A DNA stretch of 64,000 nt from Variovorax sp. Sphag1AA (GTDB lineage: Bacteria > Pseudomonadota > Gammaproteobacteria > Burkholderiales > Burkholderiaceae_C). The position numbers were made by a program, and so were the translations under genes. The notes under the pieces were generated by a model, which did not search any database, was not told where the DNA came from, and worked only from the letters and a program-made list of their open reading frames with translations. The DNA is taken from NCBI RefSeq assembly GCF_014192575.1, contig NZ_JACHYC010000007.1, forward strand, positions 1 to 64,000, in the 5' to 3' direction. Below, piece by piece: positions 41,222 through 49,858 of this stretch (the first letter of the stretch is position 1; each line of letters opens with the position of its first letter).

Positions 41222-42514
41222 TCACTCGGGCAGCAGCTTGCGAAGTTCGCTGATCTGGGATGCGTCGACCGGCGTGCCGCTGTTCTCCCATGCCACGCGG
41301 ATGTAGGTCACCACCGCCGCCACTTCGTCGTCGTCGAGGATGTGGCTGAAGGGCGGCATGCCGTGCGGACGCGGGTTCTTGCGTGTGCCTGGCGCATAGC
41401 CGCCATTGAGCACCATGCGGATCGAGTTGACGGGCGACGCCATCGTGATCGACTGGTTGCCCGCCAACGGCGGGAACGACGGCGGATGCCCCTTGCCCTC
41501 TTCGCCATGGCACATCGCGCACTGGGTGCTGTAGATCTTGCGACCCGTCTCCATCACGTTCGGGCTCACGAGGCGGGCCTGGCTCGTCGGCGGTGGTTCG
41601 GAGTCACGCTGCGGCAAGGCCTTGAGATATACCGCCATGGCACGCACATCCTCGTCGCTGAGGTACTGCAGGCTGTTGTAGACCACTTCCGCCATCGGCC
41701 CGTAGGTAGTGCCGCGATGCGAGACGCCGACCTGCAGCAGGTCCGCGATTTCCTGGATCTCCCAGTTGCCGAGGCCCGCTTCGCGGTTGGAGGTGAGCGA
41801 CGGCGCATACCAGTTCTGGTTCGGGATCATGCCGCCCTCGAAGGCCTTCGATTCGCTCGATCCGCCCAACGCATTGATCGCCGTGTGGCACATCGCGCAA
41901 TGGCCGAGCCCCTGCACGAGGTACGCACCGCGGTTCCATTCGGCGTTCTGCTTCGGATCGGGGACGAACTCGCCTTCCTTGAAATAGAGCGTCCGCCATC
42001 CAATCAGCAGGTCGCGGTTGTTGAACGGGAACTTGAGTTCGTGCGGCCGGTTCTGCTGGCGCACCGGCGTGACCGACATCAGGTACGCAAAGATGGCGTC
42101 GCTGTCCGCGCGTGTGACCTTGGTGTAGGAGGCAAAGGGCATCGCCGGATAGAGCAACGTGCCGTCCTTGGAGATGCCCGTGTGCATCATCCGGTAGAAG
42201 TCGTCGGGGGTCCAACGCCCGATGCCGGTCTCGTCATCGGGCGTGATGTTGGGCACGAAGAGCGCGCCGAAGGGTGTTGGCATCGCCCGGCCGCCCGCGA
42301 ACGGCTTGCCGGTCGGCGCCGTGTGGCAGGCCACGCAGTCGCCGGCGCGCGCGAGGTATTCGCCGCGGTTGATGATCTCGGTGGTCGCGTCCTTCGGCGC
42401 CGTCGCGGCACGGCCCGCTTCGGGCAGCGCGGAGGGCCGCAACCACCACAGGACCGCAGCGCCCGCCAGCGCCAGCACCACGAGCGCGAGAAAGATCCGG
42501 AATGCCAGCTTCAT
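41222..42514 (-). CDS. Tri-haem c-type cytochrome
   Basis: The protein (430 aa from MKLAFRIFLA) has an N-terminal membrane anchor (about 5-25) and three CxxCH haem sites: Cys60-His64 (CVACH), Cys206-His210 (CAMCH) and Cys332-His336 (CAMCH). This is the arrangement of alcohol-dehydrogenase-type cytochrome subunits. The start at 42514 is fixed by AAGGA upstream and by the ATGA overlap with the preceding gene. No dehydrogenase subunit is adjacent, so in this cluster it likely links a periplasmic donor to the oxidase. Confidence 0.88.
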   Translation of the reverse strand: MKLAFRIFLALVVLALAGAAVLWWLRPSALPEAGRAATAPKDATTEIINRGEYLARAGDCVACHTAPTGKPFAGGRAMPTPFGALFVPNITPDDETGIGRWTPDDFYRMMHTGISKDGTLLYPAMPFASYTKVTRADSDAIFAYLMSVTPVRQQNRPHELKFPFNNRDLLIGWRTLYFKEGEFVPDPKQNAEWNRGAYLVQGLGHCAMCHTAINALGGSSESKAFEGGMIPNQNWYAPSLTSNREAGLGNWEIQEIADLLQVGVSHRGTTYGPMAEVVYNSLQYLSDEDVRAMAVYLKALPQRDSEPPPTSQARLVSPNVMETGRKIYSTQCAMCHGEEGKGHPPSFPPLAGNQSITMASPVNSIRMVLNGGYAPGTRKNPRPHGMPPFSHILDDDEVAAVVTYIRVAWENSGTPVDASQISELRKLLPE

Positions 42515-43263
42515 GGCCGTCCTTGCTGGCTGCCGCACGCCAGGGGCATGCGGACGAGGTTGGCCGGTTCGGGCGACGGGTCCTTGGGCGCGCCCTGCTG
42601 CGACAGGAAGGCTGCCACGGCGTTCATGTCCGCGTCACTCAGGCGCGTGGCTACGCGCTTCATGCAGTCGGGTTCGGCCGCATGGCGCTCACCGACACGC
42701 CAGCGCGTGAGCTGGGCCACCACATAGGTCGGCCGCAATCCGACGAGGCCGGGAATGCCCGGCTCCATCCCGGTCAGCCCGACCCCATGGCAGGCGACGC
42801 AGGCGGGAATGCCCTTGCCGGAGTCGCCGGCCGCCACCAGCGTGGCACCCCGTCGCAAGGTCTCCGGGTCGGCCTTCATCGCTTCACCCGGCGCGAACGG
42901 AGGCCGCTGGCTCGCGAAGTGCTGTGCGATCTCCTTCAGGTAGGCATCCGGCAGATACGCGACGAGGTAGTTCATCGGCGCGTAGTGCCGCGTGCCGTCA
43001 CGAAACGCCACGAGCTGGTTGTACAGATAGCCCGCAGGCTTGCCGGCGATGCGCGGGAAGTAACCGTTCTCAGTACCTTGGCCGCTCTGGCCGTGGCAGG
43101 TCACGCAGCCCTGGACGCGGGCCTCCATCGAATCGACTTCCTTGAACGATGGCGTCGCGCCCGTCTGCGCCAGCGCGGGCACGCCGGCGCTACCCCAGGT
43201 GATCGCCGCTGCTGCCCCAACCGTTCGCAAGGCAGACGAACAGCGGATGACGCGAAACTTCAT
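42511..43263 (-). CDS. Periplasmic di-haem c-type cytochrome
   Basis: This exported protein (250 aa) has a signal peptide (about 1-32, ..GVPALAQ) and two haem sites, Cys53-His57 (CVTCH) and Cys155-His159 (CVACH), typical of cytochrome c4-like di-haem proteins. It is the first gene of the oxidase cluster, and its stop overlaps the tri-haem gene. Its likely role is a soluble electron carrier for the ba3-type oxidase. Confidence 0.87.
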   Translation of the reverse strand: MKFRVIRCSSALRTVGAAAAITWGSAGVPALAQTGATPSFKEVDSMEARVQGCVTCHGQSGQGTENGYFPRIAGKPAGYLYNQLVAFRDGTRHYAPMNYLVAYLPDAYLKEIAQHFASQRPPFAPGEAMKADPETLRRGATLVAAGDSGKGIPACVACHGVGLTGMEPGIPGLVGLRPTYVVAQLTRWRVGERHAAEPDCMKRVATRLSDADMNAVAAFLSQQGAPKDPSPEPANLVRMPLACGSQQGRP

Positions 43264-43363
43264 CGTGGCCCTCCTGTTCGTTGGTGTTGATACGACTGAA
43301 AGACCGAGAGCGAGCGGGGGTGATCGTAGCCACGGCTACGTCGGTGTGCAAGGTGCGGCCGGG

Positions 43364-44263
43364 TCACCCCGGTGTTGTTCTCGACGCCTTGAATGCAGCC
43401 TTCACGCAAGCGACGAACGCCTGCGCCACGGCCGATTGCGGCATGTTGGCGTGGCGCACGACATACACCGGATGCGTGGGCCCACCGCGCAGTGGCCGGA
43501 AGCACAGTTCCTTGCGGTTCCAGGCGCGCGCGGTGAGCTCGTCGACCACCGCGACGCCTGCGCCGCAGGCCGCCAATGCGCATGCAACCTGGCCGGAGCG
43601 CACTTCGATCTGGGCCGGTGGCAAGCGCTTGCTCCGCGCCCACTGCGCTTCGATCAGGCGGCCCTGTGGCGTGTCCGCACTGAAGGCAATCAGCCGCTCG
43701 CCCGTCACGTCTCGCAGGCTCACGCTTTTCTTCTCCGCGAACGGATGGTCGCTTCGGAAGACGCACGCCATCGACCAGCTTCCGACCTCTTCGCTGACCA
43801 GGAGCGCATGATCGATCGGCAAGGTGGAGATCGCAATGTCCGCCTCGTTGCGCGCCAGCTGCCCCACCATCTCGCGCACAAGTTGCGTCTCCATGTAGAT
43901 GCGCGCGGTCGGGAACTTCGCAGCCAGCGTCGACACCGCGCGCGGCACGATCTCGAGCGCGGTGCTTGGGCTCGCGAGGATGCGCAGCGGAAGCCCGCCG
44001 CCGGCCTGCAGGTCGCGCGCCCGCTCCTCGATGCGTCGCACGCCCCGGTAGACGCTTTCGACTTCGGCATAGAGCGCCTGCGCTTCTGGCGTGGGCCGCA
44101 GCTTGCTCCGGCCACGCTCGAAAAGCTTCAGCCCCAGCTGCAGCTCGATGTGGCCGAGCATGCGGCTGATGCCGGGTTGCGACACATGCAGGAGCCGCGC
44201 GGCATCGGTGACCGAGCCCGCAAGCATCACGGCACGAAATACCTCGATCTGGCGCAGGTTCAT
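43364..44263 (-). CDS. LysR family transcriptional regulator
   Basis: The 299-residue protein has the LysR winged helix at 1-65 (..AGSVTDAARLLHVSQPGISRM..) and a substrate-binding domain (about 90-290). It diverges from the Bug protein / FAD-oxidoreductase pair across 112 bases that contain two dyads, so it likely controls those genes in response to a carboxylate. Confidence 0.9.
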   Translation of the reverse strand: MNLRQIEVFRAVMLAGSVTDAARLLHVSQPGISRMLGHIELQLGLKLFERGRSKLRPTPEAQALYAEVESVYRGVRRIEERARDLQAGGGLPLRILASPSTALEIVPRAVSTLAAKFPTARIYMETQLVREMVGQLARNEADIAISTLPIDHALLVSEEVGSWSMACVFRSDHPFAEKKSVSLRDVTGERLIAFSADTPQGRLIEAQWARSKRLPPAQIEVRSGQVACALAACGAGVAVVDELTARAWNRKELCFRPLRGGPTHPVYVVRHANMPQSAVAQAFVACVKAAFKASRTTPG

Positions 44264-44279
44264 GTTGATGGAGCGTTGA

Positions 44280-44328
44280 ATAACACGATGTTATAGGTGT
44301 CTCGAATTTTGGTATTTGCCGATATACC
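44280..44328. promoter_or_regulatory. Two dyads in the LysR / Bug divergent promoter
   Basis: First dyad: ATAACA - CGA - TGTTAT (44280-44294), perfect arms. Second dyad: GGTAT - 8 bases - ATACC (44311-44328). The starts are 31 bp apart, about three helical turns, as expected for a LysR recognition site plus an activation site. Binding is inferred from position and symmetry. Confidence 0.5.
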
Positions 44329-44375
44329 GGGCCGCGCCCATCATCGGCCCGACTGCAACCTGGAGACAAAGCCAA

Positions 44376-45350
44376 ATGACGTTCAATCTCAATCGCCGCG
44401 CGATGCTGGCGCTGCTGGCCGCGGGTGCCAGCGTCCGTGCCTTCGCGGCCGATTCCTGGCCGACCAAGCCGGTCCGGATCATTGTTCCCTTCGCGCCCGG
44501 CGGCGGTGCGGATTCGTCGGCGCGGGTCCTGGCCGATCAGTTTTCCCCGAAGCTCGGCCAGAGCGTGATCGTCGAGAACAAACCCGGCGCGGGCAGCGCG
44601 ATCGGCGTCATCGCCGCGGCGCAAAGCAAGGATGGGCACACGCTCCTGATGGCGAGCAACAGCATGGTCATCAATCCATCGCTCAATCCGCAGATCGGGT
44701 ACGACCCCTTGCGGGACTTCGATGCGGTGGGCATGGTCTCGGCGCAACCGCTCGTCCTCGTGGTGCCGGCGAGTTCCAACATCAAGACCCTGCAGGACCT
44801 GATTGCTCAAGCCAAGGCGCACCCTGGCGAGCTCGCGGCCGGCAACAGCGGCAACGGCACGCTCGCGCACATCGCCTCGGAAATCTTCGCGAGCGAAACC
44901 GGCGTGCAGATCACGCCCGTGGCGTACAAGGGCGAAAGCGCCCTGCTGCCGGAGCTGATCAGCGGTCTGGTGGCGTTCGGCTTCCTGAACCTGCCCAGCG
45001 TTGCGCCGCATATCAAGTCGGGTCGCATCAGGGCGCTGGCCGTGTCCTCGCCGCAGCCTGTTCCGGAGCTTCCGAATGTTCCGACGCTGCGCTCGCTGAA
45101 GCTCCCTGCGCTCGAAGTCCAGGGCTGGGCTGCGCTTCTTGCGCCCAAGGGAAGCATTCCATCGGAAGGCCTCGCCAAGCTCGAAGGCCTGCTCACGCAG
45201 GCTCTGGCGTCCGAGACGGTGAAGACGCGCTTTGCTTCGCTGAACGTCTCGCCGATGGTGATGAACCGGCAGGCGACGACCCAGTTCCTCCAGGCGGAAA
45301 CCACGCGATACGCGAGCGTGATCAAGGCGCGAAACATCAAGGCGGGGTGA
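44376..45350 (+). CDS. Bug-type periplasmic substrate-binding protein (tripartite tricarboxylate family)
   Basis: The protein (324 aa from MTFNLNRRAM) has a signal with two arginines (..NRRAMLALLAAGASVRAFA) that may be Tat-type. The TctC/Bug motifs follow: ..WPTKPVRIIVPFAPGGGAD.., ..VENKPGAGSAIG.., ..GELAAGNSGNGTLAH... GGAG lies upstream of the ATG at 44376; the frame is open for 20 residues more. It is followed by an FAD-dependent oxidoreductase after four bases. Together they probably serve uptake and oxidation of an organic acid. Confidence 0.88.
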   Translation: MTFNLNRRAMLALLAAGASVRAFAADSWPTKPVRIIVPFAPGGGADSSARVLADQFSPKLGQSVIVENKPGAGSAIGVIAAAQSKDGHTLLMASNSMVINPSLNPQIGYDPLRDFDAVGMVSAQPLVLVVPASSNIKTLQDLIAQAKAHPGELAAGNSGNGTLAHIASEIFASETGVQITPVAYKGESALLPELISGLVAFGFLNLPSVAPHIKSGRIRALAVSSPQPVPELPNVPTLRSLKLPALEVQGWAALLAPKGSIPSEGLAKLEGLLTQALASETVKTRFASLNVSPMVMNRQATTQFLQAETTRYASVIKARNIKAG

Positions 45351-45354
45351 TGCG

Positions 45355-46674
45355 GTGACCGATCAGCCCTTCTCTTCGGAACGCCCCGAGATCGCGCAAC
45401 TGGACACCGACGTCCTTGTCTGTGGCGGCGGCGTGGCGGGCACGATGGCGGCCGTGGCCGCTGCGCGTCGCGGTGCGCGCGTGATCCTGCTGGAGCGCTA
45501 CGGCTTCCTCGGCGGCAACGCGACCGCCGGTGCCGTGGCGCAGTTCAACAGTTGGCAGACGGCCAACGGCCGTCGCGTGGTGGCAGGGCTCGCGCAGGAG
45601 GTCGTCGACCGGCTGCGCGAATACGGCGCCGCCGCCGAACACCAGGTCTTCGTGATGTCGACCGGCCACCGGATGGATCGCGTCGAGTACGCACCCGAAG
45701 TGCTCAAGCTCGTGCTGGACGACATGGTGCGCGACGCCGGCGTGCAGCCGCTGCTGCATGCGAACCTGCTGGATGTGTCGCGCCAGGGCACGCGCATCGA
45801 TTCGGTCCGCGTGCTGACGAAGGGCGGCGTCGTGCGCGTTCGCCTCCGCGTGCTGGTGGACACCTCGGGCGACATGGATGCCATGCGGCAAGCCGGCGCA
45901 CAGTTCCTGCCGCTCGACGATGGCGAGTCGCTTCAGCCCGCGACCATGATGTTCCGCTTCGGCCCGATCGACTTCGCGCGCTTCGATGCGCTGTCGCCAT
46001 CGGAAGTTGCCGCGCTGGCTCGCAAGGGCTACGAAGAGAAGGCGCTCGCTCGCGCTGCGCTGCACGTGGCGCGCGATCCGTATTCGCAGGACGGCTGGTT
46101 CAACATCAGCCGCCTCGCGATCGACGCGACCGACGCGATGGCCCTGGGGCGGGCGGAGATCGAAGGCCGGCGGCAAGCCTGGAGTGCCGCGCAGTATCTG
46201 CGCGCCCAGGTTCCCGGCTGCGAGTCAGGCCGCCTGCTCGCTTTCGGCACGCAGGTCGGTGTGCGGGAGACGCGCCGGGTGCTCGGCGACCACGTGCTCA
46301 CCGCCGAGGACCTGCTCGCGCCGGTCGATTTCGACGACGCGGTCGCGGCGGGCGCCTATCCGATCGACATTCATCCTGCAGCGGGCGGCGAGCTGGTGTA
46401 TTCGGCGCTCGGCGATGACCATGCCTATCAGATCCCCTATCGCAGCCTGTGCCCCGTGGGATTGGACAACGCATTGGTCGCCGGGCGCGGCATCTCCGCG
46501 ACGCACCAGGCTTTGGCCGCCATCCGGGTGATGACGATTTCGATGGCCGTCGGTCAGGCGGTCGGTACGGCAGCAGCGCTCATCACGCGCGAAGGGTCCG
46601 ACTCCAGCACTCGCGGGATCAGCACGGAGGGGCTTCGCGAAGCGCTTCGGCGCGATGGCGCGTGCCTCTCGTAG
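45355..46674 (+). CDS. FAD-dependent oxidoreductase (FAD_oxidored / fumarate-reductase-like fold)
   Basis: This flavoprotein (439 aa) has an N-terminal dinucleotide-binding motif (..DVLVCGGGVAGTMAAVAA..), ..GGNATAGAV.. near residue 55 as in the FAD_oxidored group, and a C-terminal ..NALVAGRGISATHQALAAIR.. that closes the FAD site. It starts at a GTG four bases after the Bug gene. Substrate unknown; a hydroxy- or unsaturated carboxylate would fit the neighbours. Confidence 0.83.
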   Translation: MTDQPFSSERPEIAQLDTDVLVCGGGVAGTMAAVAAARRGARVILLERYGFLGGNATAGAVAQFNSWQTANGRRVVAGLAQEVVDRLREYGAAAEHQVFVMSTGHRMDRVEYAPEVLKLVLDDMVRDAGVQPLLHANLLDVSRQGTRIDSVRVLTKGGVVRVRLRVLVDTSGDMDAMRQAGAQFLPLDDGESLQPATMMFRFGPIDFARFDALSPSEVAALARKGYEEKALARAALHVARDPYSQDGWFNISRLAIDATDAMALGRAEIEGRRQAWSAAQYLRAQVPGCESGRLLAFGTQVGVRETRRVLGDHVLTAEDLLAPVDFDDAVAAGAYPIDIHPAAGGELVYSALGDDHAYQIPYRSLCPVGLDNALVAGRGISATHQALAAIRVMTISMAVGQAVGTAAALITREGSDSSTRGISTEGLREALRRDGACLS

Positions 46675-46686
46675 ATCGGCGCGCCC

Positions 46687-47289
46687 TCAAGCCTTCGACG
46701 CCGGCTCGCCGAGCGAAAGCATCAACCGGTTGGCCCAGTTGAAGAAGGCCGCGCCGTGGATCACGTCGGAGATCGCGAGGTCGTCCAGCCCGACCGCACG
46801 CAGGCGCTCGACATGCTCGGTGCCGAACGCCGCCGGCGTGGCGGACAAGGCCACTGACGCCGCGACGATCGCATCCCACCGCTCGTCGATGGACGTCCCC
46901 ACGCCTTCGTCCAGCAACCGTTGCACTTCGGCGGTCCGGTGCGAGAAGTGCGAAGCGAATCGCGCGTGAACCGACGCGCAGTAGATGCAGCCGTTGTAGC
47001 GCGACGTGGCCGCGGCCGCGAGCTCGCGTTCCGCGCGCGGCAGGCCCGCTTCGGGGTTGTAGAAGATGTCCTTGTCCGTTCGCGTGCGCGCGCCGAGGAT
47101 GCCCGGGTCGCGCGCGAGCAGCATGAAGTACGGCGACTTCGCGCGCGATGCGTCGACCAGTCCGTCGAAATGGCGCTGCGTGAGATCGCCCTCCGGGAGC
47201 GGCTCCAGCCACGGCAGCCATTCGAGTTCCTGTTGCGTGAAAGCGTTGGGCGGGACGTTGGCGGGGTGAGAAATTGTCGATGTGGTCAT
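46687..47289 (-). CDS. Alkylhydroperoxidase-domain (AhpD-fold) protein
   Basis: This protein of the carboxymuconolactone-decarboxylase / AhpD fold (200 aa) has the redox motif Cys101-Ile-Tyr-Cys104-x3-His108 (..NGCIYCASVHAR..). Two-cysteine members act as peroxidases or thiol oxidoreductases. It follows the pattern of the Avi_7169-type proteins I know to travel with Avi_7170-type proteins and luciferase-like monooxygenases, as here. It is the last gene of the nine-gene operon and overlaps the preceding gene by four bases. Confidence 0.82.
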   Translation of the reverse strand: MTTSTISHPANVPPNAFTQQELEWLPWLEPLPEGDLTQRHFDGLVDASRAKSPYFMLLARDPGILGARTRTDKDIFYNPEAGLPRAERELAAAATSRYNGCIYCASVHARFASHFSHRTAEVQRLLDEGVGTSIDERWDAIVAASVALSATPAAFGTEHVERLRAVGLDDLAISDVIHGAAFFNWANRLMLSLGEPASKA

Positions 47290-47897
47290 GGGGTATCTCG
47301 CAAGACCTGCAACCCCGCCGCGACGCGCAGTTGGTAGGCGAGGAAAGCGACGAGCTGGGACAGGGTGACGATGTCGGTGGTCGACCAGCCGGCATCGAGC
47401 AGCGCCTGCAGATCCTTCGCATGCGCATCACGCGGATGGAACACGAGCAGGTGCGCATGCGCGAGCGCGGCCGACAGGCGCGGACCCAGCCGCCGGGCGA
47501 GCGGATCGCCCACCCGATAGACGAGGCCGGGAACATCCTCGACCGTCAGGCGGCCCTCCGGATAGCGGCCATAGGGCCCTGATGAATCAACGGCGGCCGC
47601 TTCGGTCACCAGCGCATCGGCGAGGCCGCGATCGCCGCCGCTTCGCGCAAGACCCTCCGCATAGAACGCGGTGGCCTGTGCCTGCCGATGCAGGGCCGAC
47701 ACGAAGACTGCGACGGCAAAGCGCTCCTGCAGCGTGAACTCGCCCTGGAGCGGAAGCGACGGCTCGAAGAGCGCGAAATAGCTGTTCTGGCCATGCAGCC
47801 TTGCCTGCGCGCGGCGGGCGCGGATCGTGTCGATGGCATGTCCCGGCGGGATGCCGGTCAGCTGGTCGATCACATCGGGAGTGGTGGATGAGGTCAT
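47286..47897 (-). CDS. CMD-domain protein (Avi_7170-like)
   Basis: This second AhpD-fold relative (203 aa) lacks the CxxC pair, so it is probably not a thiol peroxidase itself. The opening ..DVIDQLTGIPPGHAIDTIRARR.. and the later ..LVFHPRDAHAKDLQALL.. fit the CMD-domain family that co-occurs with the alkylhydroperoxidase-domain protein. It is coupled by ATGA overlaps to both neighbours, a strong sign of a joint complex or pathway. Confidence 0.78.
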   Translation of the reverse strand: MTSSTTPDVIDQLTGIPPGHAIDTIRARRAQARLHGQNSYFALFEPSLPLQGEFTLQERFAVAVFVSALHRQAQATAFYAEGLARSGGDRGLADALVTEAAAVDSSGPYGRYPEGRLTVEDVPGLVYRVGDPLARRLGPRLSAALAHAHLLVFHPRDAHAKDLQALLDAGWSTTDIVTLSQLVAFLAYQLRVAAGLQVLRDTP

Positions 47898-48967
47898 GCA
47901 GCGAGCGTTTGAGAGAGTTCGTTGGAGGCAGGCGCACGGTCTTGCCGCGACCAGCCGAGTGCAGGTGCGACTTCGGTGGCGATCAGCTCGATGGAGCGCA
48001 GGATGAGCGGGTGCGGCGGGTCGACCGAATGCACCTGGAACACCATGTCGGTCACGCGGTCCAGCGTGCGATCGGCCTTGAGCGAGGCGATCACGTCGTC
48101 GGGGGTGCCGACATGCACGTCGTAGCCTACGATGAGCTCCTGCAGCGTTGCATCGGTGCCGGGGCGATTGGCATCGGCCAGGCGTGCGACGTTGCGGCGC
48201 AGGCCGAGTTCGGCCAGGCGAAGCGCCTCCTCGCGATCGTCGGCGACGAAGACTGAGCGCGATCCCATGATGCGTGGCGAACGCCCCGCCGGCAGGTTTG
48301 CAAGGTAGGTGTCGATGATCGGGTCCTGCAGGTCGGCCAGGGACGCCTGCGGCGCACCATCGGGTCGTGGCTGGGTCCTCGACAGCATCAGCCCGTCGCC
48401 CGCAGCGCCGGCCCGGGCGCCGCCGTTCACGGTGAAGCTGGCCTGCCAGATGCGGTCCAGCAGTTGCGGCGACGACGGATAGATGCGCGCACCGCCGTCG
48501 AGCGCGCGGCCGGACCAGGCTTCGCGCACCAGCGCCAGATGGCGCGCGAACACCTCGGCGCGCTCTTCGCTCACCAGTCCGAATGCCTGGAAAGCCGAAG
48601 GCGTACCGCCGGTGCCAACACCGAATTCCAGCCGGCCGCCCGACAGCAGATCGAGCACCACCGCGTCTTCGGCAACGCGCACGGCGTTCTCGAGCGGCAG
48701 GGTCACGACGCCGGTGCCAAGGCGGATGCGGCTCGTGCGCGCTGCCGCATGCGACAGGAGCACGAATGGCGACGGCAGGCCGCCCTCGCTTTCGTTGAAG
48801 TGGTGCTGCGCCACCCAGGCGGAATCGAACCCGAAGGCTTCGGCGTGGACGATCTGCTCGACGGCCATCCGATAGCGTTCGGCGGCGGGTGCGTCGTCCA
48901 GGACGCGGGTGAAAAATCCGAGGCGCTTGCCAGTGGATGTGGATGTGGATGTGGATGTGCTTGCCAT
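47894..48967 (-). CDS. Luciferase-like FMN-dependent monooxygenase (KPN_01858-like)
   Basis: This is a flavin-dependent monooxygenase of the bacterial luciferase fold (357 aa). ..RLGFFTRVLDDAPAAERYR.., ..FDSAWVAQHHFNESEGGLPSPF (split) and ..GTGVVTLPLENAVRVAEDA.. are typical of the putative-FMN luciferase-like family linked to CMD/AhpD-fold partners. I chose the ATG at 48967. The next residues are a run of Ser-Thr pairs encoded by a hexanucleotide repeat, which may be variable. It needs a reduced flavin supplier, not seen nearby. Substrate unknown; such enzymes often oxidise sulfur- or nitrogen-containing organics. Confidence 0.85.
   Translation of the reverse strand: MASTSTSTSTSTGKRLGFFTRVLDDAPAAERYRMAVEQIVHAEAFGFDSAWVAQHHFNESEGGLPSPFVLLSHAAARTSRIRLGTGVVTLPLENAVRVAEDAVVLDLLSGGRLEFGVGTGGTPSAFQAFGLVSEERAEVFARHLALVREAWSGRALDGGARIYPSSPQLLDRIWQASFTVNGGARAGAAGDGLMLSRTQPRPDGAPQASLADLQDPIIDTYLANLPAGRSPRIMGSRSVFVADDREEALRLAELGLRRNVARLADANRPGTDATLQELIVGYDVHVGTPDDVIASLKADRTLDRVTDMVFQVHSVDPPHPLILRSIELIATEVAPALGWSRQDRAPASNELSQTLAA
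48933..48959. repeat. GTGGAT tandem hexamer (four copies plus GTG)
   Basis: Four perfect GTGGAT units and a partial fifth lie a few codons inside the luciferase-like gene. On the coding strand they encode alternating Ser-Thr. Gain or loss of units would keep the frame but change the length of the N-terminus. Confidence 0.9.
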
Positions 48968-48971
48968 GTTG

Positions 48972-49847
48972 TCAGGCCGTGGCGGTGTCGGCGAGCGGTG
49001 CCTTGGCAACGGCCGGCGCGGTGGTTGCGTCGAGCTCGATGCTGGCGCCGTGGGTCAGCCCGAGGTCGAGCGCGCCCGTCGTGGCGGCAGTGTTGGCCGA
49101 GGTGCGAAGCACGATGGCAAATGGGCCCTCTCCGCGCGCCGCGAGCCGCAGTTCCAGCGGGTCCTGCGCGGTGTCGGCATCGCCCCGTGCATCGCGCGGC
49201 GAAGACAGAACGATCGTGTTCTCGCCGAGCGTGACCAGCGCCAGTCGGCTCTGCGCCCCCGGCAAATTGACGGCGCGCCCGACGTGCGTGTCCACAGCAT
49301 CGGGGCCCAGGAGTGCGCGGTAGCGCGCTACGGTCGCGTCGAGGTCGCGTACCGCAATCGCAAGACTCGCAACACCGGTCACACCGTTCGGATGGCGACG
49401 TGCGTTTCCTTCGGGCACGCGGAGCGCGCGTGGCGTGAGATCGCCGCAGAGAAACGGCAGGTCCGGCGATGGCGGCCGCGCGGTCTGCCAGTGCAGGCGT
49501 TCTCCGTCGGGGCGCAGGCGGCCGCCATCGAGAGGACCGTCGAGGACCAGTCCCCGTTGGGCGGCCGCCTTGACGGTCTCAGAGGTGCTCTGCGGCAGCA
49601 GTGCGAAGTCCACGACGCCTTCGCCGTGCCGCTGCAGCAATTGCCACCAGCGCTCTTCAGGCGCGGGCGCCTTCCAGGCGATGAGTTCGAAGTAGCTGCC
49701 GTCGGCGAAGACGACCAGCGCGTTGTGCGTGGTGCGACCGGGATGGTCCCCGCCGCGCAGCACGTTGAAGCCCAGCGTGGTGTAGTCCGCGATGGCCGTT
49801 TCCAGGTCATTGACGGCGATGACGATGTGATCGAGTTGAAGAGTCAT
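48972..49847 (-). CDS. VOC / glyoxalase-like domain protein
   Basis: The protein (291 aa) begins MTLQLDHIVIAVNDLETAIADY, the usual start of a vicinal-oxygen-chelate domain of the Glyoxalase-like (PF13468-type) group, with a second VOC-like half at about 155-255 (..GVASLAIAVRDLDATVARY..). His and Glu residues placed to bind a metal are visible (..DHIV.., ..YFELIAW..). It lies between the ABC ATPase and the luciferase-like gene in the operon. It may be an isomerase or dioxygenase of the pathway, or a binding protein. Confidence 0.82.
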   Translation of the reverse strand: MTLQLDHIVIAVNDLETAIADYTTLGFNVLRGGDHPGRTTHNALVVFADGSYFELIAWKAPAPEERWWQLLQRHGEGVVDFALLPQSTSETVKAAAQRGLVLDGPLDGGRLRPDGERLHWQTARPPSPDLPFLCGDLTPRALRVPEGNARRHPNGVTGVASLAIAVRDLDATVARYRALLGPDAVDTHVGRAVNLPGAQSRLALVTLGENTIVLSSPRDARGDADTAQDPLELRLAARGEGPFAIVLRTSANTAATTGALDLGLTHGASIELDATTAPAVAKAPLADTATA

Positions 49848-49858
49848 GTCGGTAGGTT

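Noticed and set aside
48933-48959. CRISPR-like repeat
   Set aside because: The unit is six bases without spacers and is inside a coding region.
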